From Actinomycetota bacterium (GTDB lineage: Bacteria; Actinomycetota; Thermoleophilia; Gaiellales; Gaiellaceae): a stretch of DNA of 64,000 bases. Below the pieces are notes generated by a model. That model did no database searches, had not been told where the DNA came from, and saw nothing but the letters and a program-made list of their open reading frames with translations. The DNA lies in assembly GCA_003134505.1 (NCBI GenBank), contig PLBK01000015.1, positions 71,276 through 135,275 on the forward strand, written 5' to 3'. A program made the translations under genes and the position numbers. This document shows positions 13,998 through 21,779 of this stretch, in pieces. How positions within the stretch are numbered: the first letter of the stretch is position 1; each line of letters starts with the position of its first letter.

Positions 13998-14753
13998 GTG
14001 ACCACCCGGATCTACGCCGTCGCCAACCAGAAGGGCGGGGTCGGCAAGACGACCACGGCCGTCAATCTGGCGGCCTGCCTCGCCGAGGCCGGCGAGAGTG
14101 CGCTCGTCATCGATCTCGATCCGCAGGCGAACGCGACCTCGGGGCTCGGCGAGCGCGCGAACGGCGTCTCGAGCTACGACCTGCTCGACGGCGTACCGCT
14201 CCGCGAACTGGCGAAGCCGACCCGGTTCCCGAACCTCCATCTCGTCCCGTCGAAGCCCGATCTGGCGGGTGCGGTGGTCGAGCTTTCGCGCCGAGACGAC
14301 GGCGAGAGCTTCCTCGCGCGCTCGCTGGCCGACGCCGACGAGCGGTATGCGTTCATCTTCCTCGACTGCCCGCCCTCGCTCGGGCCGCTGACCGTGAACG
14401 CGCTGGCCGCGGCCGACCGCGTGCTCGTGCCGGTGCAGGCCGAGTACTACGCGCTCGAGGGCCTGACGCAGCTCCTGCGCTCGGTCGAGCTCGTGCGCCA
14501 GCGGCTCAACCCGCGCCTGGCGCTCGCCGGCGTGCTGCTGACGATGGTCGACCGCCGGACGCGGCTCGCCGCGCAGGTGGAGGAAGAGGTGCGTCGGCAT
14601 CTCGGCGAGCTCGTCTTCGAGACGACCGTGCCCCGGTCAGTGCGGCTCGCGGAGGCGCCGAGCCACGGGCTGCCGGCGATCGCGTACGACCGGGCGTCGG
14701 CGGGCGCGCAGGCGTACTGGAAGGTGGCGATGGAGCTTGTCGAGCGCGCCTGA
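13998..14753 (+). CDS. parA: Chromosome partitioning ATPase ParA (Soj)
   Basis: A 251-residue Walker-type ATPase beginning VTTRIYAVANQKGGVGKTTTAVN, with the deviant Walker A 'KGGVGKTT', switch I 'DLDPQANATSGLG' and Walker B 'IFLDCPPSLGPLT'. ParA forms the DNA-bound ATP gradient that moves ParB-parS complexes apart near the origin. The GTG at 13998 fits the family N-terminus. The gene overlaps parB by 17 bp. Confidence 0.95.
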   Translation: MTTRIYAVANQKGGVGKTTTAVNLAACLAEAGESALVIDLDPQANATSGLGERANGVSSYDLLDGVPLRELAKPTRFPNLHLVPSKPDLAGAVVELSRRDDGESFLARSLADADERYAFIFLDCPPSLGPLTVNALAAADRVLVPVQAEYYALEGLTQLLRSVELVRQRLNPRLALAGVLLTMVDRRTRLAAQVEEEVRRHLGELVFETTVPRSVRLAEAPSHGLPAIAYDRASAGAQAYWKVAMELVERA

Positions 14754-15597
14754 GCCATCCGGGAGCGGCCGCCGCGGGCTCGGTCGAGGCCTCGAGGTGC
14801 TGCTCGGCGGTGCCGCGCAGGTCGACCTGGCGCAGCTCCCGGTCGACGCGATCCACCCCAATCCGCGCCAGCCGCGGCGCCGCTTCGACCACGAGGCGAC
14901 CTCGGGCCTGGCCGAGTCGATCCGCTCGCAGGGCGTTGTCCAGCCCGTGCTCGTCCGGCCCCGCGCCGCCGGCGGCTGGGAGCTGATCGCCGGCGAGCGA
15001 CGCTGGCGAGCTGCGCGGGAGGCGGGTGTCGCGACGGTGCCGGCGGTGGTGCGCCAGGCGGACGACCGCGACTCGCTCCTGCTCGCGCTGGTCGAGAACG
15101 TCGCTCGCGAGCAGCTGTCGCCGGTCGAGGAGGCCCGCGCCTACGCGGCGCTCATCGACGAGTTCGCACTGTCGCTCGGAGACGTGGCCGAGCGCGTCGG
15201 GCGGTCGAAGCCGTCCGTGTCGAACCGCTTGCGCCTGCTCGAGCTGCCCGACGACGTGCTGGGCATGGTCGAGCGCGGCGAGCTGACGGAAGGTCACGCG
15301 CGCGCGGTGCTCGCCGTGCCCGACCAGGAAGGGCGCCGCCGGCTCGCCCGGCAGATCGTCCGCCGCGGCCTGTCGGTGCGCGCCGCCGAGCGCGCAGCCC
15401 GCTGGGCCGGAGCGAAGCAGAAGCCCCGCGCGAAGGCAGCTCCGGTCGATCCGGCGCTCGCTGCGCGTGTCCGCGAGGCGTTCCGCAGGCTGACCGGCCA
15501 CGAGCCTCGCGTCACGGGCTCCCGCATCGAGATCGAGTTCGCCGACGAGCACGAGCTCCACGAGCTCGTCGAGGCCCTCGAGGCCGCGGCCGGCTAA
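14737..15597 (+). CDS. parB: Chromosome partitioning protein ParB (Spo0J), CTPase DNA clamp
   Basis: The 286-residue product starts at TTG 14737 with a TGGAG just upstream and has the family's 'RRGLGRGLEVLL' N-terminus, the 'NPRQPRRRF' arm, the CTP-binding 'GERRWRA' motif (about residues 86-92), 'ENVAREQLSPVEEA', and the helix-turn-helix 'LGDVAERVGRSKPSVSNRLRLLELP'. ParB loads at parS and spreads. The C-terminal dimerisation domain is short and acidic. A parS-like palindrome is noted at 34704-34723. Confidence 0.95.
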   Translation: MSSAPEPSGSGRRGLGRGLEVLLGGAAQVDLAQLPVDAIHPNPRQPRRRFDHEATSGLAESIRSQGVVQPVLVRPRAAGGWELIAGERRWRAAREAGVATVPAVVRQADDRDSLLLALVENVAREQLSPVEEARAYAALIDEFALSLGDVAERVGRSKPSVSNRLRLLELPDDVLGMVERGELTEGHARAVLAVPDQEGRRRLARQIVRRGLSVRAAERAARWAGAKQKPRAKAAPVDPALAARVREAFRRLTGHEPRVTGSRIEIEFADEHELHELVEALEAAAG

Positions 15598-15644
15598 GCG
15601 CCGCTGCGGAGCCGCCGGGCGGCGGCCCCGCGAGCGGCATGAGG

Positions 15645-16313
15645 CTACGGAACCAGGACCTCGACGGCGAAGTCGCGGTTGGCGACGCTGGCAGGGCTCG
15701 TGCTTCCCGTGAGCGTCCAGCAGCGGATGGTGATCGACGACGTGGTCGGCACCGGCGAGGCGTTCAGGCTCGTCGAGGCCCAGTCGTAGTTGTCCGTGTC
15801 GGCGGTGGCGAAGCTGGCGATCTTGTCCTTGCTCGTGGCGCCCGGGTACGAGCCGTTGAAGGTGACGTCGAAGCATCCGACGCCGCACGAGAGCACACTC
15901 GCCCCCGTCGTTCCCTGACCGCCGAAGCTGCGGATGCTCGGCGACGCGCCGACGCCGTTGACGTTCGCGAACGCGACCAGGCTGTTGTTGCCCGCGTCTC
16001 CCTTCGCGCCTGCTGCTCCGGCCGGCCCCTGGGCTCCTGCGGGCCCGGCGGGCCCAGGCGGCCCGGCCGGGATCTGGCCGGCGGCGAAGTCGGCCTTCTG
16101 GAGCGAGCCGTTCTTGACCCTGGAGCCGGTCACGGCGTTGGCCGCGATCTTCGGGTTGGTGACCGCGCCGTTCTTCAGTGCCGCCGTGTTGACGCTGTTC
16201 GGCGGCGCAGTGGCCGCGACCGCGGCATACCCGGTGCCGCCGAGTGCCACGAGGAGCGCAATCGACGCCACGATCAGTGCGGGTGAGGGCCGGAAACGCG
16301 CTAGACCTGCCAT
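15645..16313 (-). CDS. Secreted collagen-like repeat protein
   Basis: The 222-residue product has a signal-like segment 'PALIVASIALLVALGGTGYAAVAA', a central region of short repeats ('NSVNTAALKNGAVTNPKIAAN', 'GSRVKNGSLQKADF'), about ten G-x-y triplets ('GPPGPAGPAGAQGPAGAAGAK') and a C-terminal domain with a Cys pair (SCGVGCFD). From memory this belongs to a secreted family abundant in Thermoleophilia. Function is unknown. A strong AAGGGGG ribosome site precedes the ATG. It is the best lineage marker in the window. Confidence 0.8.
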   Translation of the reverse strand: MAGLARFRPSPALIVASIALLVALGGTGYAAVAATAPPNSVNTAALKNGAVTNPKIAANAVTGSRVKNGSLQKADFAAGQIPAGPPGPAGPAGAQGPAGAAGAKGDAGNNSLVAFANVNGVGASPSIRSFGGQGTTGASVLSCGVGCFDVTFNGSYPGATSKDKIASFATADTDNYDWASTSLNASPVPTTSSITIRCWTLTGSTSPASVANRDFAVEVLVP

Positions 16314-16356
16314 GGATCCCCCTTTTCCTTGCGGTTTGGTCTACTCGTCGCGAAGG

Positions 16357-17139
16357 CTACTGACGTGAAGGCTCGATCGCGTCCGGGCGAGCCGCATGGG
16401 AGACGACGGCTCGCTGGCGCTCGTCGAGAACCGGCCGCAGCTCCTCGGCCGCGAGAGCGAAGAGCTCGAGCGCTGCCGTGCAGCTCGCCTCGAAGCTCTC
16501 GCCGCTCGCGTTCAGCGCCGCCCGTTGCGCGTCGGCCCACGGTTCGCCCGACTCCTTCGCGACGAGGTCCCACAGGACGTTCTCGGTGCCGTACAGGAGC
16601 CGCCGGTGGATCGCCATGACCGGCGCAAGTCGGATCGCGAGCACCGATCGCTGGATCGCCGCCGTGATCCGATCGCCGGTCCGGAGGCTCCGCCGGAGCT
16701 TGACGACCTCCTCGGCGTATCCGGTGAGCTGCTCGGCGACCCAACCGTCGCAGGCTGCCTCGACCTCGCTCCAGGACCAGCCGAGCGCCTCGCGCTGGAT
16801 CGCGCCAGCGAGGCCTTCCGGATCGTGGAGCAGCACGGCAGCGCGCCAACCGGGGACGTGCGTGGCGAGATAGCCGGGGTCGTAGAGCCGCCGCCGCTGC
16901 TCCTCCGGGCTCGCCCAGCCGAGCGAGACGAGAAGCCCGTCCTGCTCCTCGAGCCGGTAGTGGGGCCCGTCGCCGACCACGGCCAGGTCGAGGTCCGAAT
17001 CTGCGTCGGCGGTCCCGGTGGCGCGGCTGCCGACGAGCGCCACGGCCCGCGCACCGCGCTTCGCGAGCTCTGCCGCGACTCTCCGGGCGGTCGCTTCCGG
17101 ATCGACCGCCTCGTTCATGCCCTGGCCATACGGTCCCAT
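16357..17139 (-). CDS. Nucleotidyltransferase-domain protein (MNT/pol-beta type)
   Basis: The N-terminal 'AVALVGSRATGTADADSDLDLAVVGD' carries the pol-beta-fold GS-x(n)-DxD motif with metal-binding aspartates. The rest is a helical domain ('EEVVKLRRSLRTGDRITAAIQRSVLAIRLAPVMAIHRRLLYGTENVLWDL') resembling kanamycin nucleotidyltransferase-type helical partners. Substrate is unknown; aminoglycoside, protein or nucleotide targets are all possible. I chose the ATG at 17139, which has GAGGTGG five bases upstream. Longer readings would run into tRNA-Ile. Confidence 0.65.
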   Translation of the reverse strand: MGPYGQGMNEAVDPEATARRVAAELAKRGARAVALVGSRATGTADADSDLDLAVVGDGPHYRLEEQDGLLVSLGWASPEEQRRRLYDPGYLATHVPGWRAAVLLHDPEGLAGAIQREALGWSWSEVEAACDGWVAEQLTGYAEEVVKLRRSLRTGDRITAAIQRSVLAIRLAPVMAIHRRLLYGTENVLWDLVAKESGEPWADAQRAALNASGESFEASCTAALELFALAAEELRPVLDERQRAVVSHAARPDAIEPSRQ

Positions 17140-17175
17140 GCGCCCACCTCGGGAGCGGTGGTGGTAGCGGCGAGG

Positions 17176-17249
17176 TGGGCGATCGTGGATTCGAACCACG
17201 GACCTCCGCCTTATCAGAGCGGCGCTCTAACCGACTGAGCTAATCGCCC
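17176..17249 (-). tRNA. tRNA-Ile (anticodon GAT)
   Basis: The minus strand folds as a complete tRNA: acceptor GGGCGAT/ATCGCCC, D-arm with GCTCAGTCGGTTAGAGC, anticodon loop CTGATAAG (GAT, isoleucine), and T-arm with GGTTCGAATCC. Discriminator A is at 17176; CCA is not encoded. Confidence 0.97.
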
Positions 17250-17330
17250 GCGGTCGGGGATTGTAGCCGCCCGCCGCCGCGACCGGCATGACGGGCGCGG
17301 CTCCTCTCCGGCCGGGACGCGAGCCGGGGG

Positions 17331-17349
17331 TCTGGGGGTGTCCCCCAGA
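17331..17349. repeat. Perfect 8-bp-stem hairpin (REP-like)
   Basis: TCTGGGGG (17331-17338) and CCCCCAGA (17342-17349) pair perfectly around a 3-base loop in the spacer between tRNA-Ile and the next gene. No T-run follows, so it is more likely a dispersed palindromic element than a classical terminator. Confidence 0.5.
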
Positions 17350-17402
17350 GCGCAGCGCCGGATCGGCGCCAGCTAGCTAACATCGCCCCGGGGACTCCGG
17401 GC

Positions 17403-17969
17403 ATGCAGGAGATGGTCATCTACGGCGTCAGCTTCGACCTGGTCGGCAAGCAGCCGATCGTTCTCCTCAAGACGGCCGACGGCAACAAGTTCCTGCCGAT
17501 CTGGATCGGCCACCCGGAAGCGGCGGCGATCCTGATGAAGCTGCAGGGCGCGGCCACCCCTCGGCCCCTGACGCACGATCTCTTCTCCGAGACGCTCAGC
17601 CAGCTCGAGGCGCACGTGACCAAGGTCTGTGTGACCGAGCTCCGGGACAACACGTTCTTCGCGACGATCACCATCCTGCAGGACGGTGGCGAGATCGAGG
17701 TCGACTCGCGGCCTTCGGACGCGATCGCGCTCGCCGTCCGGGCCGAGGCCCCGATCTTCGCCGACGACCGGGTGCTCGAGGAGTCCGCGATCGAATTCGA
17801 GGGGGAAGAGGTGAACGAGGAGGAGATCGTCGACGAGTTCCGCAAGTTCCTCGATCAGGTGACGCCCGAGGAGTTCGCGTCCGAGCTAGCGGAGGAGCAG
17901 GCCGAGCCGGACGACGAGGACGACGCCGGCGACGCCGAGCTCGACTCAGAGGAAGAGGAGCACGACTAG
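17403..17969 (+). CDS. Bifunctional nuclease (BFN/DUF151) domain protein
   Basis: The 188-residue product contains the DUF151 core: 'VSFDLVGKQPIVLLKTADGNKFLPIWIGHPEAAAI', 'LTHDLFSETL' and 'IEVDSRPSDAIALAVRAEAPIF'. Plant BFN proteins have RNase and DNase activity; in actinobacteria the family is common and its role is poorly known. The C-terminal 50 residues are extremely acidic (EEEIVDEF... to DSEEEEHD). A second ATG at 17412 (MVIYGV) is an alternative start. Confidence 0.85.
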   Translation: MQEMVIYGVSFDLVGKQPIVLLKTADGNKFLPIWIGHPEAAAILMKLQGAATPRPLTHDLFSETLSQLEAHVTKVCVTELRDNTFFATITILQDGGEIEVDSRPSDAIALAVRAEAPIFADDRVLEESAIEFEGEEVNEEEIVDEFRKFLDQVTPEEFASELAEEQAEPDDEDDAGDAELDSEEEEHD

Positions 17970-17972
17970 TCG

Positions 17973-18452
17973 CTAGTAGCGGCCCGCGTACTTGACGCTC
18001 ACGTGCTTCCCGCTCTTCGGGACCGTGAGCAACAGGTAGGGAAACGTGATCGTCGGTTCAACGATCTCGCCGAGCGCCGGCGTTCGCTCACGAACGAGGA
18101 CGTCGATGTTCCCGGACTGGGTCACCCTCACGACGTGCAGCGAGTACCCCGTGCTCGAGCGCGGCCCGACAGCGACCAGGATCACCTCGAGCCGTGAGAA
18201 ATCGACTCGGGGAGGCCTCGGGCGCGGCGGTAGGAGTGCGACTTCGAAGAGCTTCCCGAGCTTGGCCTGGTTCTTGACGATGCTGATGGTGGGTCGCGCC
18301 CAGCGTGCGGCTCCGACCTCGCTCGTGATGTCCGCCCAGGCGACCGGCTTTCTGACGAGCTTGCTCCCGGTCTCGAGGAATCCGACGATCGCCCCGACGA
18401 GAAGCAGCAGGGCTGCGGCGCCCGCGACGCGCGCTCTAAGAGTCCCTTTCAA
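17973..18452 (-). CDS. Exported PrcB_C-like domain protein
   Basis: The 159-residue product has an N-terminal membrane or signal segment (VAGAAALLLLVGAIVGFLE). The C-terminal half 'FSRLEVILVAVGPRSSTGYSLHVVRVTQSG' then 'VEPTITFPYLLLTVPKSGKHVSVKY' resembles the PrcB C-terminal domain, which in Treponema accompanies a protease. No protease partner is adjacent. It is convergent with the BFN gene (3 bp between stops) and may be cotranscribed with the L,D-transpeptidase just upstream. Confidence 0.6.
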   Translation of the reverse strand: MKGTLRARVAGAAALLLLVGAIVGFLETGSKLVRKPVAWADITSEVGAARWARPTISIVKNQAKLGKLFEVALLPPRPRPPRVDFSRLEVILVAVGPRSSTGYSLHVVRVTQSGNIDVLVRERTPALGEIVEPTITFPYLLLTVPKSGKHVSVKYAGRY

Positions 18453-18460
18453 GATGGACT

Positions 18461-19627
18461 CTAATAGACGTAAACGGTCTCGCCGTAGGGCTCGGAGTTG
18501 TACAGGCGCTCGATCACGAAGTTCGGCACCCGGATGCAGCCGTGTGAGGCCGGGTAGGGCGGCACGGACGGGTTCCCGTGGATCGCATAGCCGCCGGTGA
18601 AGTACATCGGCTTGTAGAGGATCCCGAGCGGGCTCGGGTCGTAGCCCGGGACCTTGCGGTAGATGGAGAAGCGGCCGACGGGCGTGAAGCGGCCCGGAAG
18701 CCCGGCGGTCGACACCGGCGAGATCAGCTTCACCTGGCCGTTGCGGACGACGTAGATGACCTGGTGGGCCTTGTCGACCTCGATGTGCGAGGCGGGCAGG
18801 AGGTAGCGCGGCTTGGGGATGAGTGGATGGTCGAGGTGCGCCCAGAAGGTCGCGTCGACGATGCCGGTGCGGTCGAGGTTCTCCACCTTCTCGAAGGCAT
18901 AGACGCTCTCGAGCACGTTGTAGTCGAACTCCTGGGTGCTGCTCGGCACCTCGTAGCCGAGTGCGCCGAGCCGGTCGAGCAATCCCGCCACCAGGGGGCT
19001 GCGCACGCCGAAGGTGAGGCTCGGCGGCCGCAGCGAGACGGGGAGCGTGCGCGAGACGGCGACGAAGCCCGGGCTGGGCAGGTCCTCGACGACGACCTGG
19101 AAGCTCTCGATCTCCGTGGTCCCCAGCTTGACGGCCGCGTCCGGTCCGAACACCTGCGCGAAGCTCTTGCCGCCCGACCGCTTCACAAGGACTCGTAGCG
19201 TGCCGGCGTAGGAGGGCGTCAGCCGTGCGTTCAGCGACAGCGGGCTGCCGGCGACGCGTGGCCCGACCAGCGTGGTCTCCAGGAACGGGACGATTCGCAC
19301 GGTGACGGGCGGCGACGCGACTCCTGCCGCCTCCGCCTGGAACGGGCCGGGCCGGGCGATCGCGACCTTGAAGCGGAAGCCGCCGCCGGCGCCTGTCGTC
19401 GCCGACGCCACGAAGACCGTGCCGCGAAGCAGGCGGACGTGCACTCCGCCTGCCGCCGGCGCGAGGCGGCCGACGAAATCGATCTCGTGCCCGTAGGTGG
19501 TCGTCCCCGGCCCCGCGAGCGTGAGAGCGGGGGGTGCCGGCGTGGTCGTCGGGGGCGGCGGGTCGTCCGGCCGGGCGGCGGCCGGGAAGGCGAGCACGAC
19601 GACCGTGAGGAGCAGGAAACGACGCAT
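18461..19627 (-). CDS. L,D-transpeptidase (YkuD) with Ig-like and peptidoglycan-binding-like domains
   Basis: The 388-residue protein has a signal peptide (RRFLLLTVVVLAFPAAARP), a Pro/Thr-rich linker, an Ig-like region, a peptidoglycan-binding-like helical segment ('VAGLLDRLGALGYEVP...ESVYAFEKV') and a C-terminal YkuD domain with 'YAIHGNPSVPPYPASHGCIRV', containing the catalytic cysteine. These enzymes form 3-3 cross-links or anchor proteins to peptidoglycan. It lies 8 bp upstream of the PrcB-like gene. Confidence 0.92.
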   Translation of the reverse strand: MRRFLLLTVVVLAFPAAARPDDPPPPTTTPAPPALTLAGPGTTTYGHEIDFVGRLAPAAGGVHVRLLRGTVFVASATTGAGGGFRFKVAIARPGPFQAEAAGVASPPVTVRIVPFLETTLVGPRVAGSPLSLNARLTPSYAGTLRVLVKRSGGKSFAQVFGPDAAVKLGTTEIESFQVVVEDLPSPGFVAVSRTLPVSLRPPSLTFGVRSPLVAGLLDRLGALGYEVPSSTQEFDYNVLESVYAFEKVENLDRTGIVDATFWAHLDHPLIPKPRYLLPASHIEVDKAHQVIYVVRNGQVKLISPVSTAGLPGRFTPVGRFSIYRKVPGYDPSPLGILYKPMYFTGGYAIHGNPSVPPYPASHGCIRVPNFVIERLYNSEPYGETVYVY

Positions 19628-19649
19628 GGGCGCGCAGGATAAAGGCAGA

Positions 19650-20294
19650 TCAGGTCGTCACGGCGAGCGTGAGCGCGATCGCGTTGAACACGGCGTGCAC
19701 GAGGACGCAGGGATAGAGGCTGTCGGTCCGCGCCCGCAGGTAGGCGAGGGCGGCTCCCAGCGCGACGAGAATCGGGAGCGCTTCGACGAGGCCGTGAGCC
19801 AGGCCGAACAGGATGCCGATCCCGACGATCGCGACGATCCTTCCGTACGGCTCGAGCAGGCTGTAGCCGAGCCCGCGGAAGGTCGCCTCCTCGACGAACG
19901 GCCCGACGATCGCGAGCGCGACGAAGCTGGCCGCGAACGCCGCCGCGTGCGAGGGCTCCCAGCGGGTGGGGGTCAGGCCCTGCTCGCGGTCGGCGTGGAG
20001 CACCGGATTGAGCACCGCCTCGAAGATGAGCACTGCGACGATCACGGCGGCCGCGACTCCGGCCGCTGTGCTCCACGATCGCGGCCGCCGGAGCGCCAGA
20101 AGCCTCCTGACGTCGTCCTTGCCGATCGCCAGCACGATCGCGAGGAAGATCCCGTAGTAGACGACCGACGCGAGCGACGTGCTCCAGTGGTAGACGGCGT
20201 TCCGATCGGTTTTCCCCTGCGTCGCGCGGGTTGTGTACCCGAGGAGGATCTGGGCGCCGACGAGGGTCAGCCAGGCAAGCAGCCGCCCGCTCAC
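19650..20294 (-). CDS. CPBP-family intramembrane metalloprotease
   Basis: A 214-residue membrane protein with the CPBP/Abi motifs: 'PFVEEATFRGLGY' (EExxxR), 'GIGILFGLAHG' and 'VLVHAVFNAIAL'. Family members are Rce1-like proteases, some giving bacteriocin self-immunity. The GTG at 20294 overlaps the stop of the upstream HAD gene, implying coupling. The longer open frame upstream to 20540 is only the shadow of the HAD gene. Confidence 0.88.
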   Translation of the reverse strand: MSGRLLAWLTLVGAQILLGYTTRATQGKTDRNAVYHWSTSLASVVYYGIFLAIVLAIGKDDVRRLLALRRPRSWSTAAGVAAAVIVAVLIFEAVLNPVLHADREQGLTPTRWEPSHAAAFAASFVALAIVGPFVEEATFRGLGYSLLEPYGRIVAIVGIGILFGLAHGLVEALPILVALGAALAYLRARTDSLYPCVLVHAVFNAIALTLAVTT

Positions 20295-20923
20295 GACCAA
20301 CCCTCGAACGCCGTCGCGAGCGGGGCGGGCGCGAACGCCAGCCCGGCGGCACGGGCACCCTCCTCGTCGATCTGCTCGTCGCCGACGTGCAGCGCTCGCT
20401 CCGGCCGGACGCCGAGCTCCCGCAGCGCGAGCTCGAAGATGGCCGGGTCGGGCTTTGACGCTCCGGCTCTCGCCGAGGTGACGACCGTGTCGAAGAGGTC
20501 GAGGAGGTCCGCGCTCTCGAGGTGCTCGGGGAGCGCGCAATCCCAGTTGGCGACGACGCCGAGGCGAAGGCCGCGTGCCCGGAGCGCGGCGACCGCCTCC
20601 ACCGCACCGGCGATCGGCTCGAACACGAGCGAGGCCAGGAAGTCGCCGACGAATCCTCCCGGCTCGAGCGGATCGCCGAGCGCTGCGAGGAAGACCTCGA
20701 CGCAGGCCCGCCTGAGGCCTGCGAGGCTGGCCGGGTCGCGCCCCTCTTGCGACCGCGGCCGGTAGTAGCCGACCTCGGCCCGGAACGCCCGGCCGACCTC
20801 GTCCTCCGACCGCTCGATTCCGCGAGCGGCGAGCGCTCCGCGCAGCGTCGGGACCGGGTCGATCAGGTGGAGCAGCGTTCCGTAGCCGTCGACGGTGACG
20901 GCGTCGAGCTCAGCGAAACGCAT
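20291..20923 (-). CDS. HAD-superfamily hydrolase
   Basis: The 210-residue product has HAD motif I in the form 'VDGYGTLL', motif II 'LGVVANWD', motif III Lys in 'AGASKPDPAIF' and motif IV 'HVGDEQIDEEGA'. Motif I is DxYGT, as in haloacid dehalogenase-like members and unlike the DxDGT phosphatases. Substrate is unknown. It lies in a chain with the substrate-binding lipoprotein (14-bp overlap) and the CPBP protease. Confidence 0.85.
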   Translation of the reverse strand: MRFAELDAVTVDGYGTLLHLIDPVPTLRGALAARGIERSEDEVGRAFRAEVGYYRPRSQEGRDPASLAGLRRACVEVFLAALGDPLEPGGFVGDFLASLVFEPIAGAVEAVAALRARGLRLGVVANWDCALPEHLESADLLDLFDTVVTSARAGASKPDPAIFELALRELGVRPERALHVGDEQIDEEGARAAGLAFAPAPLATAFEGWS

Positions 20924-21779
20924 CCGGATGCAGCAGGCGGGCGAGCTCGAGGAGACCCTGTCCGATCCCCGCCCCGGGAGCGAGCAGGCCGGCGTCTACG
21001 ATCACGAACCGGCCGGCCCGGACCGCGGCGAGCTTCTTCGTCTTCGGGTTCCGGCGCAGCTTCGCCAGGGTCGTGCCGCTGTCGGACGTGGCCACGTACC
21101 AGCCCGGGTCGAGCCGGGCGAGCGCGCCGGGGTCGAACGGCCCCACCTGCGTCGAGTCCCCGGCCACGTTGCGGGCGTGCGCTTCGCGGAGGAGGTCGCC
21201 GATCAGCGACTGGTCCGAGACGGTGACGAACAGACCGGTGTCCACGAAGACGCTCACGCCACGGGCGCCGGCGAGCCGCGCGTGGACGAGCGCCCGCTTC
21301 TTCTCGATCTCCTGCACGAGCCTGGCCGCGGCGGCCGGCCGGCCGGTGACCAGGCCGAGCTCGGTGATCGTCTGCTCCACGCCCGTGATCGAGTCGTCCG
21401 GGACCACGTACAGCTGCGCGCCGCGCCCGGCCTCCGCCGCCTGGCGGAGGCTCTGGTCGTCGGTGGTCGAGGAGGCGACGACCAGGTCGGGTCTGAGCGC
21501 GCGCAGCGCGGAGATCTCGACGGTGCCGTTCTGGGCGGTCGGCGTTCCGGCGATCTGCCGCCCCGCGCCGAGGTCGACGAGGATCCGCTCGACGCTCGGC
21601 GCGATCACCGCGATCCGCCTCGCCGGCCGCGGCAGGACGAGCGGCTTGCCTCCGCTCGACGACGCCACGGTGACGGGGTAGAGCGACGCGCCGGGGCCGG
21701 TCGGCTCGTTCCGCTCACCGCACGCCGTCAGGACGAGCAGGAGCAGCGCCGCAACGGCGAGGCTCGCTACGCGACCCAT
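20910..21779 (-). CDS. Substrate-binding lipoprotein of a cobalamin/siderophore-type ABC transporter
   Basis: The 289-residue product begins MGRVASLAVAALLLLVLTACGER, a lipoprotein signal with lipobox LTAC. The rest fits the helical-backbone BtuF/FhuD periplasmic-binding fold: 'PARRIAVIAPSVERILVDLGAGRQIAGTP', 'LRALRPDLVVASS' and 'DSTQVGPFDPGALARLDPGWYVAT'. No permease or ATPase gene is adjacent, so the ligand (B12, heme or iron chelate) cannot be told. It overlaps the upstream membrane protein by 13 bp. Confidence 0.85.
   Translation of the reverse strand: MGRVASLAVAALLLLVLTACGERNEPTGPGASLYPVTVASSSGGKPLVLPRPARRIAVIAPSVERILVDLGAGRQIAGTPTAQNGTVEISALRALRPDLVVASSTTDDQSLRQAAEAGRGAQLYVVPDDSITGVEQTITELGLVTGRPAAAARLVQEIEKKRALVHARLAGARGVSVFVDTGLFVTVSDQSLIGDLLREAHARNVAGDSTQVGPFDPGALARLDPGWYVATSDSGTTLAKLRRNPKTKKLAAVRAGRFVIVDAGLLAPGAGIGQGLLELARLLHPDAFR

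Noticed and set aside
17176-17249. tRNA-Ile as the integration site of an element
   Set aside because: No integrase or duplicated tRNA fragment lies nearby; the only integrase element is in rarA.
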